From contig NZ_JAIVKL010000010.1 in assembly GCF_020524045.1 (NCBI RefSeq), positions 1-64,000 of the forward strand: a stretch of DNA of 64,000 nt, read 5' to 3'. Position numbers and translations under genes: made by a program. Positions 8,579-17,793 of this stretch are shown here, piece after piece. Origin of the DNA: Metabacillus litoralis. GTDB taxonomy: Bacteria; Bacillota; Bacilli; Bacillales; Bacillaceae. Each line of letters opens with the position of its first letter. The first letter of the stretch is position 1. A model generated the notes under the pieces. That model had not been told where the DNA came from, did no database searches, and saw only the letters and a list, made by a program, of their open reading frames with translations.

Positions 8579-8797
8579 ATGCCAGCTATTGTAGGTCCAA
8601 TTAAAATTAACAGTGTAGGTGGAGGCGTCGTTAATTTTGGGGATACCTTTTATTTATCTCCGAAAAGTCAGTCTAAAAGTGCCTCAGGCTCTGGTGGCGG
8701 AAGTACAGGAGATTTCCATATTATTAACAACGGTCTTAGTGCAACAAATATGATTGATCCTGATGTAACAGATCAAAACATGGTTGCCAATAATTAA
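8579..8797 (+). CDS. gerPF: Spore germination protein GerPF
   Basis: 72 residues from the ATG at 8579. As in gerPA, an earlier ATG (8570) overlaps the AAAAGGA ribosome site and is rejected. The N-terminus MPAIVGPIKINSVGGGVVNF, then GDTFYLSPKS, SGSGGGSTGDF and the final DPDVTDQNMVANN are the GerPF pattern and parallel GerPA. It is last in the operon, 97 nt after gerPE, and is followed by a perfect terminator. That gap could hold an internal control point, but no promoter stands out. Confidence 0.92.
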   Translation: MPAIVGPIKINSVGGGVVNFGDTFYLSPKSQSKSASGSGGGSTGDFHIINNGLSATNMIDPDVTDQNMVANN

Positions 8798-8803
8798 AAC
8801 AAT

Positions 8804-8848
8804 AACAAGGGAAGAAGCTACGTGAGCTTCTTCCCTTGTTTTCGTTTT
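8804..8848. terminator. Bidirectional terminator between gerPF and yisB
   Basis: AACAAGGGAAGAAGCT (8804-8819) pairs perfectly over 16 bp with 8825-8840 around a 5-nt loop, followed by TTCGTTTT. It ends gerP on the plus strand and could serve yisB on the minus strand. Confidence 0.9.
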
Positions 8849-8952
8849 AGTTAGTACAAATCCGATCAATCTTGCTACACCTTAATATCATCGAAGACAA
8901 CATTTACTACAAAAACATCTTGAAGTTGAATACAAATACCAAAAGATAATTC

Positions 8953-9258
8953 CTACCGACCTCTTTGTCGTCGTTCATTAGATTTTCTTATTTGGACTAA
9001 TTTACTTGAGGGTTGTTTGCGAATCCATTTCACAAAGCTTTTAAGTTTCTCATCCCTTTTTAACTCATCAATTGTAGATAGTCGTGCAGCTAGTTCATCA
9101 TTCATATATAAAGCATGAACTTGTTTATGGCAAGGAATACATAGTTTAGCAGTTGGCAAAAATGCCCCACCCATCTCTTTTGGTGTTAGGTGATGAATGG
9201 TTGTTTCAACATTTTCTCTTCCACAAAGCTCACATCTACCGATTTGTTTTTTTGACAT
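8953..9258 (-). CDS. yisB: HNH endonuclease-like protein YisB
   Basis: 101 residues. Two zinc knuckles, C9-x2-C12 and C40-x2-C43, frame an HH pair (H22-H23) and a final CHKQVH: the zinc-bound HNH (beta-beta-alpha metal) nuclease fold. The C-terminus is strongly basic (KSNERRQRGR) and could bind DNA. The gene sits directly downstream of sbcC (gap 55 nt), the same place as yisB in B. subtilis. A repair-linked nicking or structure-specific nuclease role is plausible but not shown. The start follows AGAGGA. Confidence 0.88.
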   Translation of the reverse strand: MSKKQIGRCELCGRENVETTIHHLTPKEMGGAFLPTAKLCIPCHKQVHALYMNDELAARLSTIDELKRDEKLKSFVKWIRKQPSSKLVQIRKSNERRQRGR

Positions 9259-9313
9259 TGTGACAATCCTCTAGTTTATAATATAGTACCTTCTAATTGG
9301 AGAAACCATTCCA

Positions 9314-12300
9314 TTACAAAGATTCTAAATATACGGATGATCCTTTTCCTGATGGCTCTGCTGGTTCAACAATTAACTTTCTTGGTAATCTTGCTCGTAA
9401 TTCTTGAACATGACTAATGATTCCTACAGAAAGATTTTGTGCCTGAAGCTTTTCAAGAGCAGTAATGACTGTATCCAACAGTTCAACATCCAATGTTCCA
9501 AAGCCTTCATCTAAGAAGAAGAATTGAAGTGGATATTCGCCACGAAGCTGAATTTGTGTTGAAAGTGACAATGCTAACGCAAGAGATGTTAAGAATGTTT
9601 CTCCACCTGATAAAGAAGAAACAGGTCTTCTAACACCACCATTTGCATCATCTCTCATAATAAATCCACCTTGTGAATCAACTTCTATTGCATATCTTCC
9701 TCTTGTTAATAAACTTAGTCTTTCAGAAGCATCTCTACTCACTTGTTGCAGTTGCTCTTCTGCTACATATTCCACAAAGCTATTTCCTTTAAAAACACTC
9801 GTTAATTTTTCTAATTTTTGCAGTAGATCATCTAGTTCTTTTTGGGCTGTTTCAATCGCAGTGAAGCGTTCGTGTTTGTCTAATAACTCTTGTAATGCGT
9901 TAGTGGCAGCACCTTTATTTGCAACAGCTTCCTCAACCATTGTTTTAGCTTCAAACTTCACTTGTTGAATTGTATTCCATTGTTCTAATGTTACCTCTTT
10001 ATTAGACAGCTTTTCTATTATACGGTTTAAGTCTGTGTTAAGCTGCTTCATTTTATCCAGATAGAATTCAATCTCAGCCTTCATCTGTTGCCTTTTATTT
10101 TCTGTTAAAAGAGAGGTTAGTGTTTCTTCAATCGTATGAAAAGATGTGTTGTCACAGAACTTTGTCCACTTTTGTTCAGCTTCTAAAGTCTTACTAGTTG
10201 CTACTTCAAGTGTTTTTTCATTTGTAGCAAGTTCACTTTGAACAAGATGTAGCATATTTGTTTTCTCCTGCATTTCTTGATAAAGATTATTTTCACGATC
10301 TGTTAAGTCTTTAAGGTTTGCTTCTGTAGACTCAATTAGTGAAGATATTGAGAAATCAGCATTATCCGATATAAACTCTTTCAGTTTTTCTTGCTTTTCG
10401 TTTATTAACATCTCTCGATTATCAATTGTTGTTTTTAACCCAATTTGCTCTTCTGAAAGTTGTTGTCCTGATTTTTCTTGCGCTTTAACCATTGCTTGTT
10501 GTTCTTCAATAAAAGTAAAGCTTTTTTGAATTCGTTCACTTAATTGCTCATATTCTTCATCTTTTTTAGTCATTTCCTTTTGGTATTGTTCAAGATCATC
10601 AATTGGAATAGAAGAGAAATGATCTTCATAGTACGTTTTGTATTGTTCATATTTTTGTTTATTTTGTTTTTGTTTAACAGTCCACTCGTTAACATCAACG
10701 CTAGCAGTAGATATAAAATTACTGATTCTAAATTCTTCCTCTTTTAGCTCACGTAGCTGTTTTACGACTTTTTCAGCAGCTGCCTTAATTTCAAGAAAGT
10801 CTTGAGTCATTGCTTTAAATTCAGACTTGAAAATCTGGTAGATCTGAATAATTGAGAAATCCTGTTCTTTTGACACAAGTTCTTCCACATGAATTTCCTC
10901 TTGTTGTTGTATGTTCTCTAAAAAAGAAAAGTCAGATACAAGTTGCTGTGATAGGCTTTCTGCCTTTAGTTGTATTGTTTGTGTTTCTGCATTAATGCTT
11001 TGTAGTTGTTCTAGTTGCTGTTTAAGTTCTGCAGCTGTTACTTTTTCAGATTTCTGCGTTTGTTCTTCAATATGGATTGGGCTTGGATGCTCGCATGATC
11101 CACATACTGGACATGGTGTACCTTCCTCTAGCTGCTTCACTAGTTCAAAAGCAAGTTTTTTACTTTTTTCAGCTTCTTCTTGTTCTACAGCTTTTTCTTG
11201 TTGATTTTTTGCAAAAGCTACATATTGCTTATACTGTTTTTCATATTCTGCTACATGATAGTAAAGATTATTTAATCTAGTGTATTCATCTTGCAGCTGC
11301 TTTTGTCTTTTTATTCGTTCAGCCTCAATAAGCTGTTTTTTATGTTTTTCGTTATCTAATGTTTTTATTTTCGTATTTAAAAATTCTGCTGTTTCATTAT
11401 GTTGTTGCTTGCTTTGAAGTACATTTTGCTTCGCTTCCATTGCAGCACGTAATTGTTCACGTTCTTTTGCTGTGACAAGCTTTGTTTTTTGTTCTTCTTG
11501 TAACAACAACTGCTTACTTACTGCTTTTTCAACTAACTGCTGTGCCTTCTTTAATAATGATTCACTCTCTTCACGTTGTTTTTGCAATTTTATATTTTTA
11601 TTTTGAAGCTCTTCTAGATGCTTTTGATCGTTTTGTAAATCAATTTCCACTTTTTGCAATGAAACAAGTTTCTCACGTTTTGCTACTAATTTTGGCTCTT
11701 GTTCAGCTTTTTCTTTCCGTATCTTGTCATAATCTTGGCTTATTTGATCATATTGCTGCTTGATTTCACTATATCTTTTCTTTACTATTTCAAGATTAAC
11801 TTCAGCTTCTTGTTTTTCTTTTCTAAGGTCTTGTAGTGCTTCAGCATAAGGTCGTAATGTTTCTGCTTCATCTGCCCTTTTTAGTTGTTGTTGTAAATCT
11901 TCAATTCTACCTTCTTGTTTTATTAAATTCACTTTTTCCTTCTCAAACTCTACCTTTTGCTGTTGAAGATCCCATAACACTTTTTTATCTTCGAATTCCT
12001 TCGTTACACTCTCGAATTCTTTATTGCGTTTTTGTAATAACACTTCGGCATCTTTTAATTGTTGCTTTGCTTCCTTTACTGCTTCAGAAGACGCATTTCC
12101 CAGACCCGTTTTCTCTGCTTCAAGCTCATTACGAGAAATTCTTGTTGCTGTTACTCGCTTCTTTAATTTTTTCATCAACTGATCACCGTATTGCTCTAAA
12201 TGAAATAACCTTTGAAGCATTTGTCTTCTTTCCGCACCTTTTAATGAAAGAAACTCAGCAAATTTACCTTGTGGAAGTACAACAGCACGTGTAAAATCAT

Positions 12301-12724
12301 CAATTGTTAACCCAAGAAGTCCGTACACTTTTTCATTAACGTCAACTGCTTTATCTGCTAAAACAACATGCTCTTCTCCAGCTTCAATTAACCTACATAT
12401 CGCAGTTTTCACGCGTATATCGTCTGTTCTTTTGAACACACGTTCAACAACATATCTTTTCTTCGCTGAAGCATTTTCGAGTTCAAAAGAAAAGGAAACG
12501 GTCAGCTGGTCTTCTGCATGATTTAAAATGCCATGAGTATTATTCATTGCTCGCTCCACTTTTCCATATAAAGCAAGAGTCATCGCATCTAAAATTGATG
12601 ACTTTCCACTTCCAGTCGGTCCAAATATTCCAAAAATCCCACCATCACAAAGAGAGTCAAAATTGATTGTTTGCTTTTCTCTAAAGCTATGCAAACCAGA
12701 TACAGTTAACTGGATTGGCTTCAT
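9314..12724 (-). CDS. sbcC: SbcC, exonuclease SbcCD ATPase subunit
   Basis: 1136 residues, the usual size. Walker A GPTGSGKS is at residues 35-42. Two long coiled-coil arms flank the zinc-hook CPVC near residues 537-540. The ABC signature LSGGETFLTSLALAL is near 1033 and Walker B FFFLDEGFGTLD near 1066. SbcC is the Rad50-like SMC ATPase that, with the SbcD nuclease, opens hairpins and protein-blocked DNA ends. The start overlaps the end of sbcD by 4 nt (ATGA), as expected for a coupled operon. Glutamine and glutamate dominate the coiled coil. There is no sign of truncation. Confidence 0.97.
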   Translation of the reverse strand: MKPIQLTVSGLHSFREKQTINFDSLCDGGIFGIFGPTGSGKSSILDAMTLALYGKVERAMNNTHGILNHAEDQLTVSFSFELENASAKKRYVVERVFKRTDDIRVKTAICRLIEAGEEHVVLADKAVDVNEKVYGLLGLTIDDFTRAVVLPQGKFAEFLSLKGAERRQMLQRLFHLEQYGDQLMKKLKKRVTATRISRNELEAEKTGLGNASSEAVKEAKQQLKDAEVLLQKRNKEFESVTKEFEDKKVLWDLQQQKVEFEKEKVNLIKQEGRIEDLQQQLKRADEAETLRPYAEALQDLRKEKQEAEVNLEIVKKRYSEIKQQYDQISQDYDKIRKEKAEQEPKLVAKREKLVSLQKVEIDLQNDQKHLEELQNKNIKLQKQREESESLLKKAQQLVEKAVSKQLLLQEEQKTKLVTAKEREQLRAAMEAKQNVLQSKQQHNETAEFLNTKIKTLDNEKHKKQLIEAERIKRQKQLQDEYTRLNNLYYHVAEYEKQYKQYVAFAKNQQEKAVEQEEAEKSKKLAFELVKQLEEGTPCPVCGSCEHPSPIHIEEQTQKSEKVTAAELKQQLEQLQSINAETQTIQLKAESLSQQLVSDFSFLENIQQQEEIHVEELVSKEQDFSIIQIYQIFKSEFKAMTQDFLEIKAAAEKVVKQLRELKEEEFRISNFISTASVDVNEWTVKQKQNKQKYEQYKTYYEDHFSSIPIDDLEQYQKEMTKKDEEYEQLSERIQKSFTFIEEQQAMVKAQEKSGQQLSEEQIGLKTTIDNREMLINEKQEKLKEFISDNADFSISSLIESTEANLKDLTDRENNLYQEMQEKTNMLHLVQSELATNEKTLEVATSKTLEAEQKWTKFCDNTSFHTIEETLTSLLTENKRQQMKAEIEFYLDKMKQLNTDLNRIIEKLSNKEVTLEQWNTIQQVKFEAKTMVEEAVANKGAATNALQELLDKHERFTAIETAQKELDDLLQKLEKLTSVFKGNSFVEYVAEEQLQQVSRDASERLSLLTRGRYAIEVDSQGGFIMRDDANGGVRRPVSSLSGGETFLTSLALALSLSTQIQLRGEYPLQFFFLDEGFGTLDVELLDTVITALEKLQAQNLSVGIISHVQELRARLPRKLIVEPAEPSGKGSSVYLESL

Positions 12725-13902
12725 ACCTCATCACCTTCCTCTGACTCTTCATCTTGTTGGATAAGCTCTAAAAATAATTTCACTAGCTCATCCTCAGGCT
12801 TTGCTCCACCTGTTTGCTTTTCATAAAATTGCGAGAATAATTGATCAATAGGTAAATTAGCTTGTCGTGTAGCAGCTACCTCTAACTCTTTTTGAAAAAC
12901 AGGTCGAATGTGAATAAACCCTGAATGCCACTTACGTAAGCGATGAATTTCTTCAATTGAAAGTGTTGATGTTAAATGAATTTCTAAGTCAATCCATGCG
13001 GAAGAATCTCTTCCTTCATCAAGCCAATGATGAACTTGACTTATTCCTTGTGTCGCTTTCCATTTCACAAGAGGTCTTCCAGATGATAACGGTATCTCTT
13101 TCATTTCCACAGGCTTATTTGGCTCCGCATCGATAATTGTCACTGACTTTGCATATCCTATTTCTGAGAAGCTATAAGCAAGAGGTGATCCAGAATATCG
13201 TGTTAGTGTTTTCGCACGGTTAATATTTTGTGGTCGATGTAAATGACCTAATGCTACATATTGTGCAGCTTCAGGCATACTTGTTGCTGCAACTGTATAT
13301 GCCCCACCAACTTCAATAGGTCTCTCTGAATCTGTTGAACTACCACCTGCTACATGAATATGACTCATCGCAATATTTACAGTGTCAGAGTTGAATTGTT
13401 TACTCATCATCGCAAAAAGCTCACGGATTTTTTCATCATATTTGTTTCTTAATAAAATTTCATCATGCTCTTCTGATAATACTTGTTCAAGTCTTGCTTC
13501 TGAAGGATATGCAAGTGCAGCTACCTTCATTTGCTGTCCTAGTCTTGGGATATCTACCTTTATCGTATCAATTATGGGATAACCAATTAAGTGGATTGAA
13601 TGATTACCAGCTAGAGGAGATGCTGCTGAAAGGCGATCTGGATTATCATGATTTCCAGCAATCACAACAATAGGTCGTTTTCCATGATCAGATAACCGTG
13701 AAAGACCTTCATAAAATAATTGTTCAGCTGCAGCAGGTGGATTCACCGTATCAAACGCATCACCAGCCATTAAGATTGCATCAACTTTTTCTTCTTCTAC
13801 TATTTTAACAAGTTCATCAATAAATTGAGCTTGCTCTGCCAAACGACTACGGCCCTCTAGAGATCTTCCAAGGTGCCAATCTGCTGTATGCAATATTCGC
13901 AT
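12721..13902 (-). CDS. sbcD: SbcD, exonuclease SbcCD nuclease subunit
   Basis: 393 residues. The Mre11-type metallophosphoesterase motifs are present in order: DWHLG (D8, H10), GDAFD near residue 47, AGNHD near 82-86, SHIHV near 181 and GHLHRPQ near 218. The enzyme is an Mn-dependent double-strand exonuclease and hairpin endonuclease acting with SbcC. The ATG follows AAAGGAAG. The stop overlaps the sbcC start. Upstream, 168 nt separate it from the addA terminator region, so sbcDC probably has its own promoter. Confidence 0.96.
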   Translation of the reverse strand: MRILHTADWHLGRSLEGRSRLAEQAQFIDELVKIVEEEKVDAILMAGDAFDTVNPPAAAEQLFYEGLSRLSDHGKRPIVVIAGNHDNPDRLSAASPLAGNHSIHLIGYPIIDTIKVDIPRLGQQMKVAALAYPSEARLEQVLSEEHDEILLRNKYDEKIRELFAMMSKQFNSDTVNIAMSHIHVAGGSSTDSERPIEVGGAYTVAATSMPEAAQYVALGHLHRPQNINRAKTLTRYSGSPLAYSFSEIGYAKSVTIIDAEPNKPVEMKEIPLSSGRPLVKWKATQGISQVHHWLDEGRDSSAWIDLEIHLTSTLSIEEIHRLRKWHSGFIHIRPVFQKELEVAATRQANLPIDQLFSQFYEKQTGGAKPEDELVKLFLELIQQDEESEEGDEV

Positions 13903-14004
13903 GTCATCTACTTCCTTTCAAACTAGGGTCTTGTTTAGTTTTTGCTTTATTATTAGTTGTTTTTCACTCAATGATTTTATTGCTTTCGAAAACTAACATT
14001 TATT

Positions 14005-14057
14005 AATCAAATAAGGGAAGCTCACAAACATAGTGTCTATGTCTTGCTCACTTCCCT
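14005..14057 (-). terminator. Terminator downstream of addA
   Basis: AAGGGAAGCTCAC near 14009 pairs with GCTCACTTCCCTT ending at 14056, with an inner pairing around ACATAGTGTCTATGT. On the minus strand a T-rich tract follows. It separates addBA from sbcDC. Confidence 0.7.
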
Positions 14058-14070
14058 TGAATCTTGCTAC

Positions 14071-17000
14071 CTACATTTGCATCAAATGACCACCATCAAA
14101 GAAAAATAGATATTTCTCATGTAGTGGTTTTTGAATAATATCTTCTATTGCTTTACTATATAAATCAATTTGAACTCTATAGCGATTTTTCAACGTCATT
14201 TCTGCTTCTGCATAGTTAGCAAACTTCCCTTTAATCGTATCCGTTTTATAATCTAGTAACACAATACCTAAGTCATCTTCAAATAAGAGATCAATAACAC
14301 CTTGTACTAATATTGGCTCTCCATTGACTTTACCATTACTTTGTTCATCATATGCATAACTAAAAGGTACTTCACGATACACATTTTTAGCTTTTAACAA
14401 TCTTTCTCCAAGAGGTGTAGAGAAAAAATTAATAATTTGCTCCATGTTTATAACGTCTGCTAGTTCTGATGATAAAATTTCTTTTTTAACAAGCTCGTCT
14501 ATTAAGCTTTTTACACTAGCTTCTGTTATAGAATTTTCTAAATCTATATGCTGCATTACCGTATGCATCGCTGTTCCTCGCTCAGCAGCAGTAACAGACT
14601 TACTTTGCATAAAGCTTGGACGGTTGTATAAAAACGATTGTGATAATTGTTGCTTAATTAGCTGTTGATCACTGTATTCATCCTGAATCTCACGTTGACG
14701 TTTAAGCTCTGTCACTGATTGTTTTGAACGTTTCTTTGTTTCATCTTTAAATGGATACAACCATGATAGATGCTCTATAACGGAATTTTTTTGTTCACTT
14801 TCAATTGAAACAGCTTCACCAGCGTTAATAGATGACAAAAGATCAGAATTTACTTCCTGTTCTTCTTTAAATGGTTCAACAAGTTCTTCACCGTTTACTT
14901 TTTCGATGATCCACCTTGATAGATGCTGGGCAATATCTTCTTGTTGAGAGATTTGGCCTTCTGTTAAAACCGCACAATCATGATGTCGTATTAAAGCTGG
15001 TCCAACCCAATCTATATAGCTTTTCGCCTTAGCTCGTTCAAAGTCTGGTAAAAGCCAGTCAGTATGTGAAAGATGATTTTTCCAGTCTGTTATCGTTTTT
15101 TCCGCATCCTTTAATGTTCCAATGAGATATAACTTTTCTTTTGCTCGTGTTAGAGCTACATATAACACACGCATTTCTTCAGCAAGAAGCTCCATTCTCA
15201 TTTTTTTCTTTAAAGCAATATAAGCTAATGTTGGATAGCTTACTCGTAAGTTAGGATTGATAAGCTTTGTACCAAATCCTAATTCTTTATCAAGTAAGTA
15301 TTTTTTATTAAGATCCATCATATTGAACTGTTTAGACAGTCCTGCGACAAAAACAACTGGAAATTCTAATCCTTTACTACTATGAATTGTCATCAATCTG
15401 ACAACATCCTCTTGCTCTCCTAATGCACGTGCTGCACCTAAATCGTCTCCACGATCCTGCATTCGTTCAATAAAACGGAGAAAACGGAATAATCCTCTAA
15501 AAGATGTTGCTTCATATTGACGTGCTCTGTCATATAATGCTCTTAGATTTGCTTGCCTTTGCTTTCCACCTGGCATACCTCCAACAAAGTCAAAAAACTT
15601 TGTATCACGATAAAGCTGCCAAATTAAATCTGAAACAGATCCTTGTCTTGCAAGATCACGCCATTGTTGTAAAAGGACCACAAATGGCTGTAGTTTATTA
15701 TATAACTCCTGATGATGATCATTAGAAGACATCATAAACGCTTTCGCTGCATCGTAGAATGTTCCTTTGCGATCGAACGTACGAATGATAGAAAGTTCAT
15801 TTTCATTTAATCCAACGATCGGTGATCGAAGCACAGCCGCTAATGGTATATCTTGAAACGGATTATCAATAATCTTCAACAACGACATCATAATCGCTAC
15901 CTCAGTTGCTTCAAAATATCCATTTGATAAGTTGGCATAAACAGGTATTCCTGCCTGCTTAAATTCCTCCATAATTTGTGGAGCCCATGGCATAGAGCGT
16001 AGAAGAATAACCACATCTCGATACGTAATTGGCCTGGTATCATCAATACCTCTGTCATAAATTTGAAACTGCTGATCGATTAATGTTTTTATCTTTTTCG
16101 CCATTAATCTAGCTTCTAATTGAACAGTTTCTAACTCCTGTTCATCAAAAACACCTTCACGTTCTTCCTCAATATGTTCAGAGTCTTGGTCTTTTCCACC
16201 TCGTTCAACTAATAAAAGCTCTGTTTTCATTAGTTCACTGTTCGGATAAGAAGCTCCTAGCTTTAATTCTGCATCATGATCATACTCAATTTCGCCAACC
16301 TTCTCACCCATAATTTGCTTGAACAAATAATTTGTTCCGTCTAAGACTTCAGAGCGACTTCGGAAGTTTTTCGATAAATCAATTCTCATGCCAGTTTGAT
16401 CTGCTGTTTGGTTAAATCGTTTGTATTTACTAAGAAACAGAAATGGCTCTGCTAGTCGGAATCGATAAATGGATTGCTTTACATCACCAACCATAAACAA
16501 ATTACCCGTTGCTTCATTATCCTTTGTAACAAGTTTTAAGATCGATTCCTGAACAAGGTTCGTATCCTGGTATTCATCAACAAGTACTTCTACGAACTGT
16601 TGCTTATAATAGAAAGCTGCTTCACTTGGTTCTTGATTTTCTGTAGTAAGAATTTGTAAACAATAATGCTCTAAATCCGCAAAATCAACAATTCCCTTTT
16701 CCTTTTTCATTCCTTCATATCTTTCAGCAAATTGTTTCACTAAAGAAACAAGCTTTGAAACGACTGGATTTAGATGGGTAAAATCCTCCAAATAATGATC
16801 CAATGAACGAGAAAATAACTCATCTCTAAGCTGCTCCACTTGTTTCTTAGCTGAATTACGTAAAGCTGTAACTTGATCAGTTAAAGCTTTATCATACTGG
16901 TCGCCTTTAACAACCTTCGCTCTAGTTAGTTTAAATTGTTTAAGTTGCTTTCCCAAGAGATCCCATGAATGCTTACTTGCTATAATTTCTGACATTTGTT

Positions 17001-17793
17001 TTAAATCGTCATCCAAATTTTCAGCTCTAGGAGCAGGACCCGCAGGAAGCTTTGTTAATTCCATTGCCTGTAAAAGCTGATCTCTAGCACCCATTAGCTG
17101 CATTTCGATATCTTGAAGAAGGTAAGAGACAAAAGGCAGTGATTCTATATCTTTTCCTTCATTATTTTGGTAAATCGTTGCTAACTCATCAAGCCACGCT
17201 GTGGGAGTTGGATGAGATCTAGAGAAAAAGTAAAGTTCCCTAATCAATGTTTGCAACTCCAAATCACTGCGATCAGATGTATAACGATCAACTAAGTCAA
17301 AAAACTCATCATTATTTTCCAGGCTGTACTCCTCTTCAAATAGGTCGTCTAATACTTCATCAATCAATAACTGACCTTCTGTTTGATCAGCTATTCTAAA
17401 GCTCGGGTCAATATTAATTAAATAATAATATTTTCTTACAACCTGTAGACAAAAAGAATGTAGTGTTGAAATTGATGCTTTGTTTAGTAATGTAAGCTGT
17501 CTACGCAAATGAAGGGAAGAAGGGTTATTCTTTAATGCTTTTTCAAGTGCCTCACCCACTCGATTTCTCATTTCAGCAGCAGATGCATTCGTAAATGTCA
17601 CAACAAGTAATGAATCAACATCAACTGGGTTTTCTCGAGAAAGGATTTTCCGAATGATTCGCTCAACAAGCACAGCAGTTTTCCCAGAACCTGCAGCAGC
17701 CGCTACTAAAATATCTTGTCCACTTGCAACAATAGCTTTCCATTGATCATCAGTCCATTGACTATTTTCTGGCTTAGCGATCATTTCACTCAT
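14071..17793 (-). CDS. addA: AddA, helicase-nuclease subunit of AddAB
   Basis: 1240 residues. This UvrD-like SF1A helicase has Walker A AAAAGSGKTAV at residues 31-41, motif Ia LLVVTFTNASAAEMRNRV near 63-80, the DEYQDTN motif near 410, and VRLMTIHSSKGLEFPVVF near 800. The C-terminal RecB-family nuclease carries LLDYKTD near 1178. AddAB processes double-strand breaks and hands single strands to RecA, the Gram-positive counterpart of RecBCD. The start overlaps the addB stop by 8 nt. In B. subtilis addAB is also induced in competence by ComK; comK lies about 6 kb away in this window. Confidence 0.97.
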   Translation of the reverse strand: MSEMIAKPENSQWTDDQWKAIVASGQDILVAAAAGSGKTAVLVERIIRKILSRENPVDVDSLLVVTFTNASAAEMRNRVGEALEKALKNNPSSLHLRRQLTLLNKASISTLHSFCLQVVRKYYYLINIDPSFRIADQTEGQLLIDEVLDDLFEEEYSLENNDEFFDLVDRYTSDRSDLELQTLIRELYFFSRSHPTPTAWLDELATIYQNNEGKDIESLPFVSYLLQDIEMQLMGARDQLLQAMELTKLPAGPAPRAENLDDDLKQMSEIIASKHSWDLLGKQLKQFKLTRAKVVKGDQYDKALTDQVTALRNSAKKQVEQLRDELFSRSLDHYLEDFTHLNPVVSKLVSLVKQFAERYEGMKKEKGIVDFADLEHYCLQILTTENQEPSEAAFYYKQQFVEVLVDEYQDTNLVQESILKLVTKDNEATGNLFMVGDVKQSIYRFRLAEPFLFLSKYKRFNQTADQTGMRIDLSKNFRSRSEVLDGTNYLFKQIMGEKVGEIEYDHDAELKLGASYPNSELMKTELLLVERGGKDQDSEHIEEEREGVFDEQELETVQLEARLMAKKIKTLIDQQFQIYDRGIDDTRPITYRDVVILLRSMPWAPQIMEEFKQAGIPVYANLSNGYFEATEVAIMMSLLKIIDNPFQDIPLAAVLRSPIVGLNENELSIIRTFDRKGTFYDAAKAFMMSSNDHHQELYNKLQPFVVLLQQWRDLARQGSVSDLIWQLYRDTKFFDFVGGMPGGKQRQANLRALYDRARQYEATSFRGLFRFLRFIERMQDRGDDLGAARALGEQEDVVRLMTIHSSKGLEFPVVFVAGLSKQFNMMDLNKKYLLDKELGFGTKLINPNLRVSYPTLAYIALKKKMRMELLAEEMRVLYVALTRAKEKLYLIGTLKDAEKTITDWKNHLSHTDWLLPDFERAKAKSYIDWVGPALIRHHDCAVLTEGQISQQEDIAQHLSRWIIEKVNGEELVEPFKEEQEVNSDLLSSINAGEAVSIESEQKNSVIEHLSWLYPFKDETKKRSKQSVTELKRQREIQDEYSDQQLIKQQLSQSFLYNRPSFMQSKSVTAAERGTAMHTVMQHIDLENSITEASVKSLIDELVKKEILSSELADVINMEQIINFFSTPLGERLLKAKNVYREVPFSYAYDEQSNGKVNGEPILVQGVIDLLFEDDLGIVLLDYKTDTIKGKFANYAEAEMTLKNRYRVQIDLYSKAIEDIIQKPLHEKYLFFFDGGHLMQM

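Noticed and set aside
10544-12294. Several plus-strand ORFs inside sbcC
   Set aside because: They are antisense shadows of the coiled-coil coding region; no ribosome sites and low-complexity translations.
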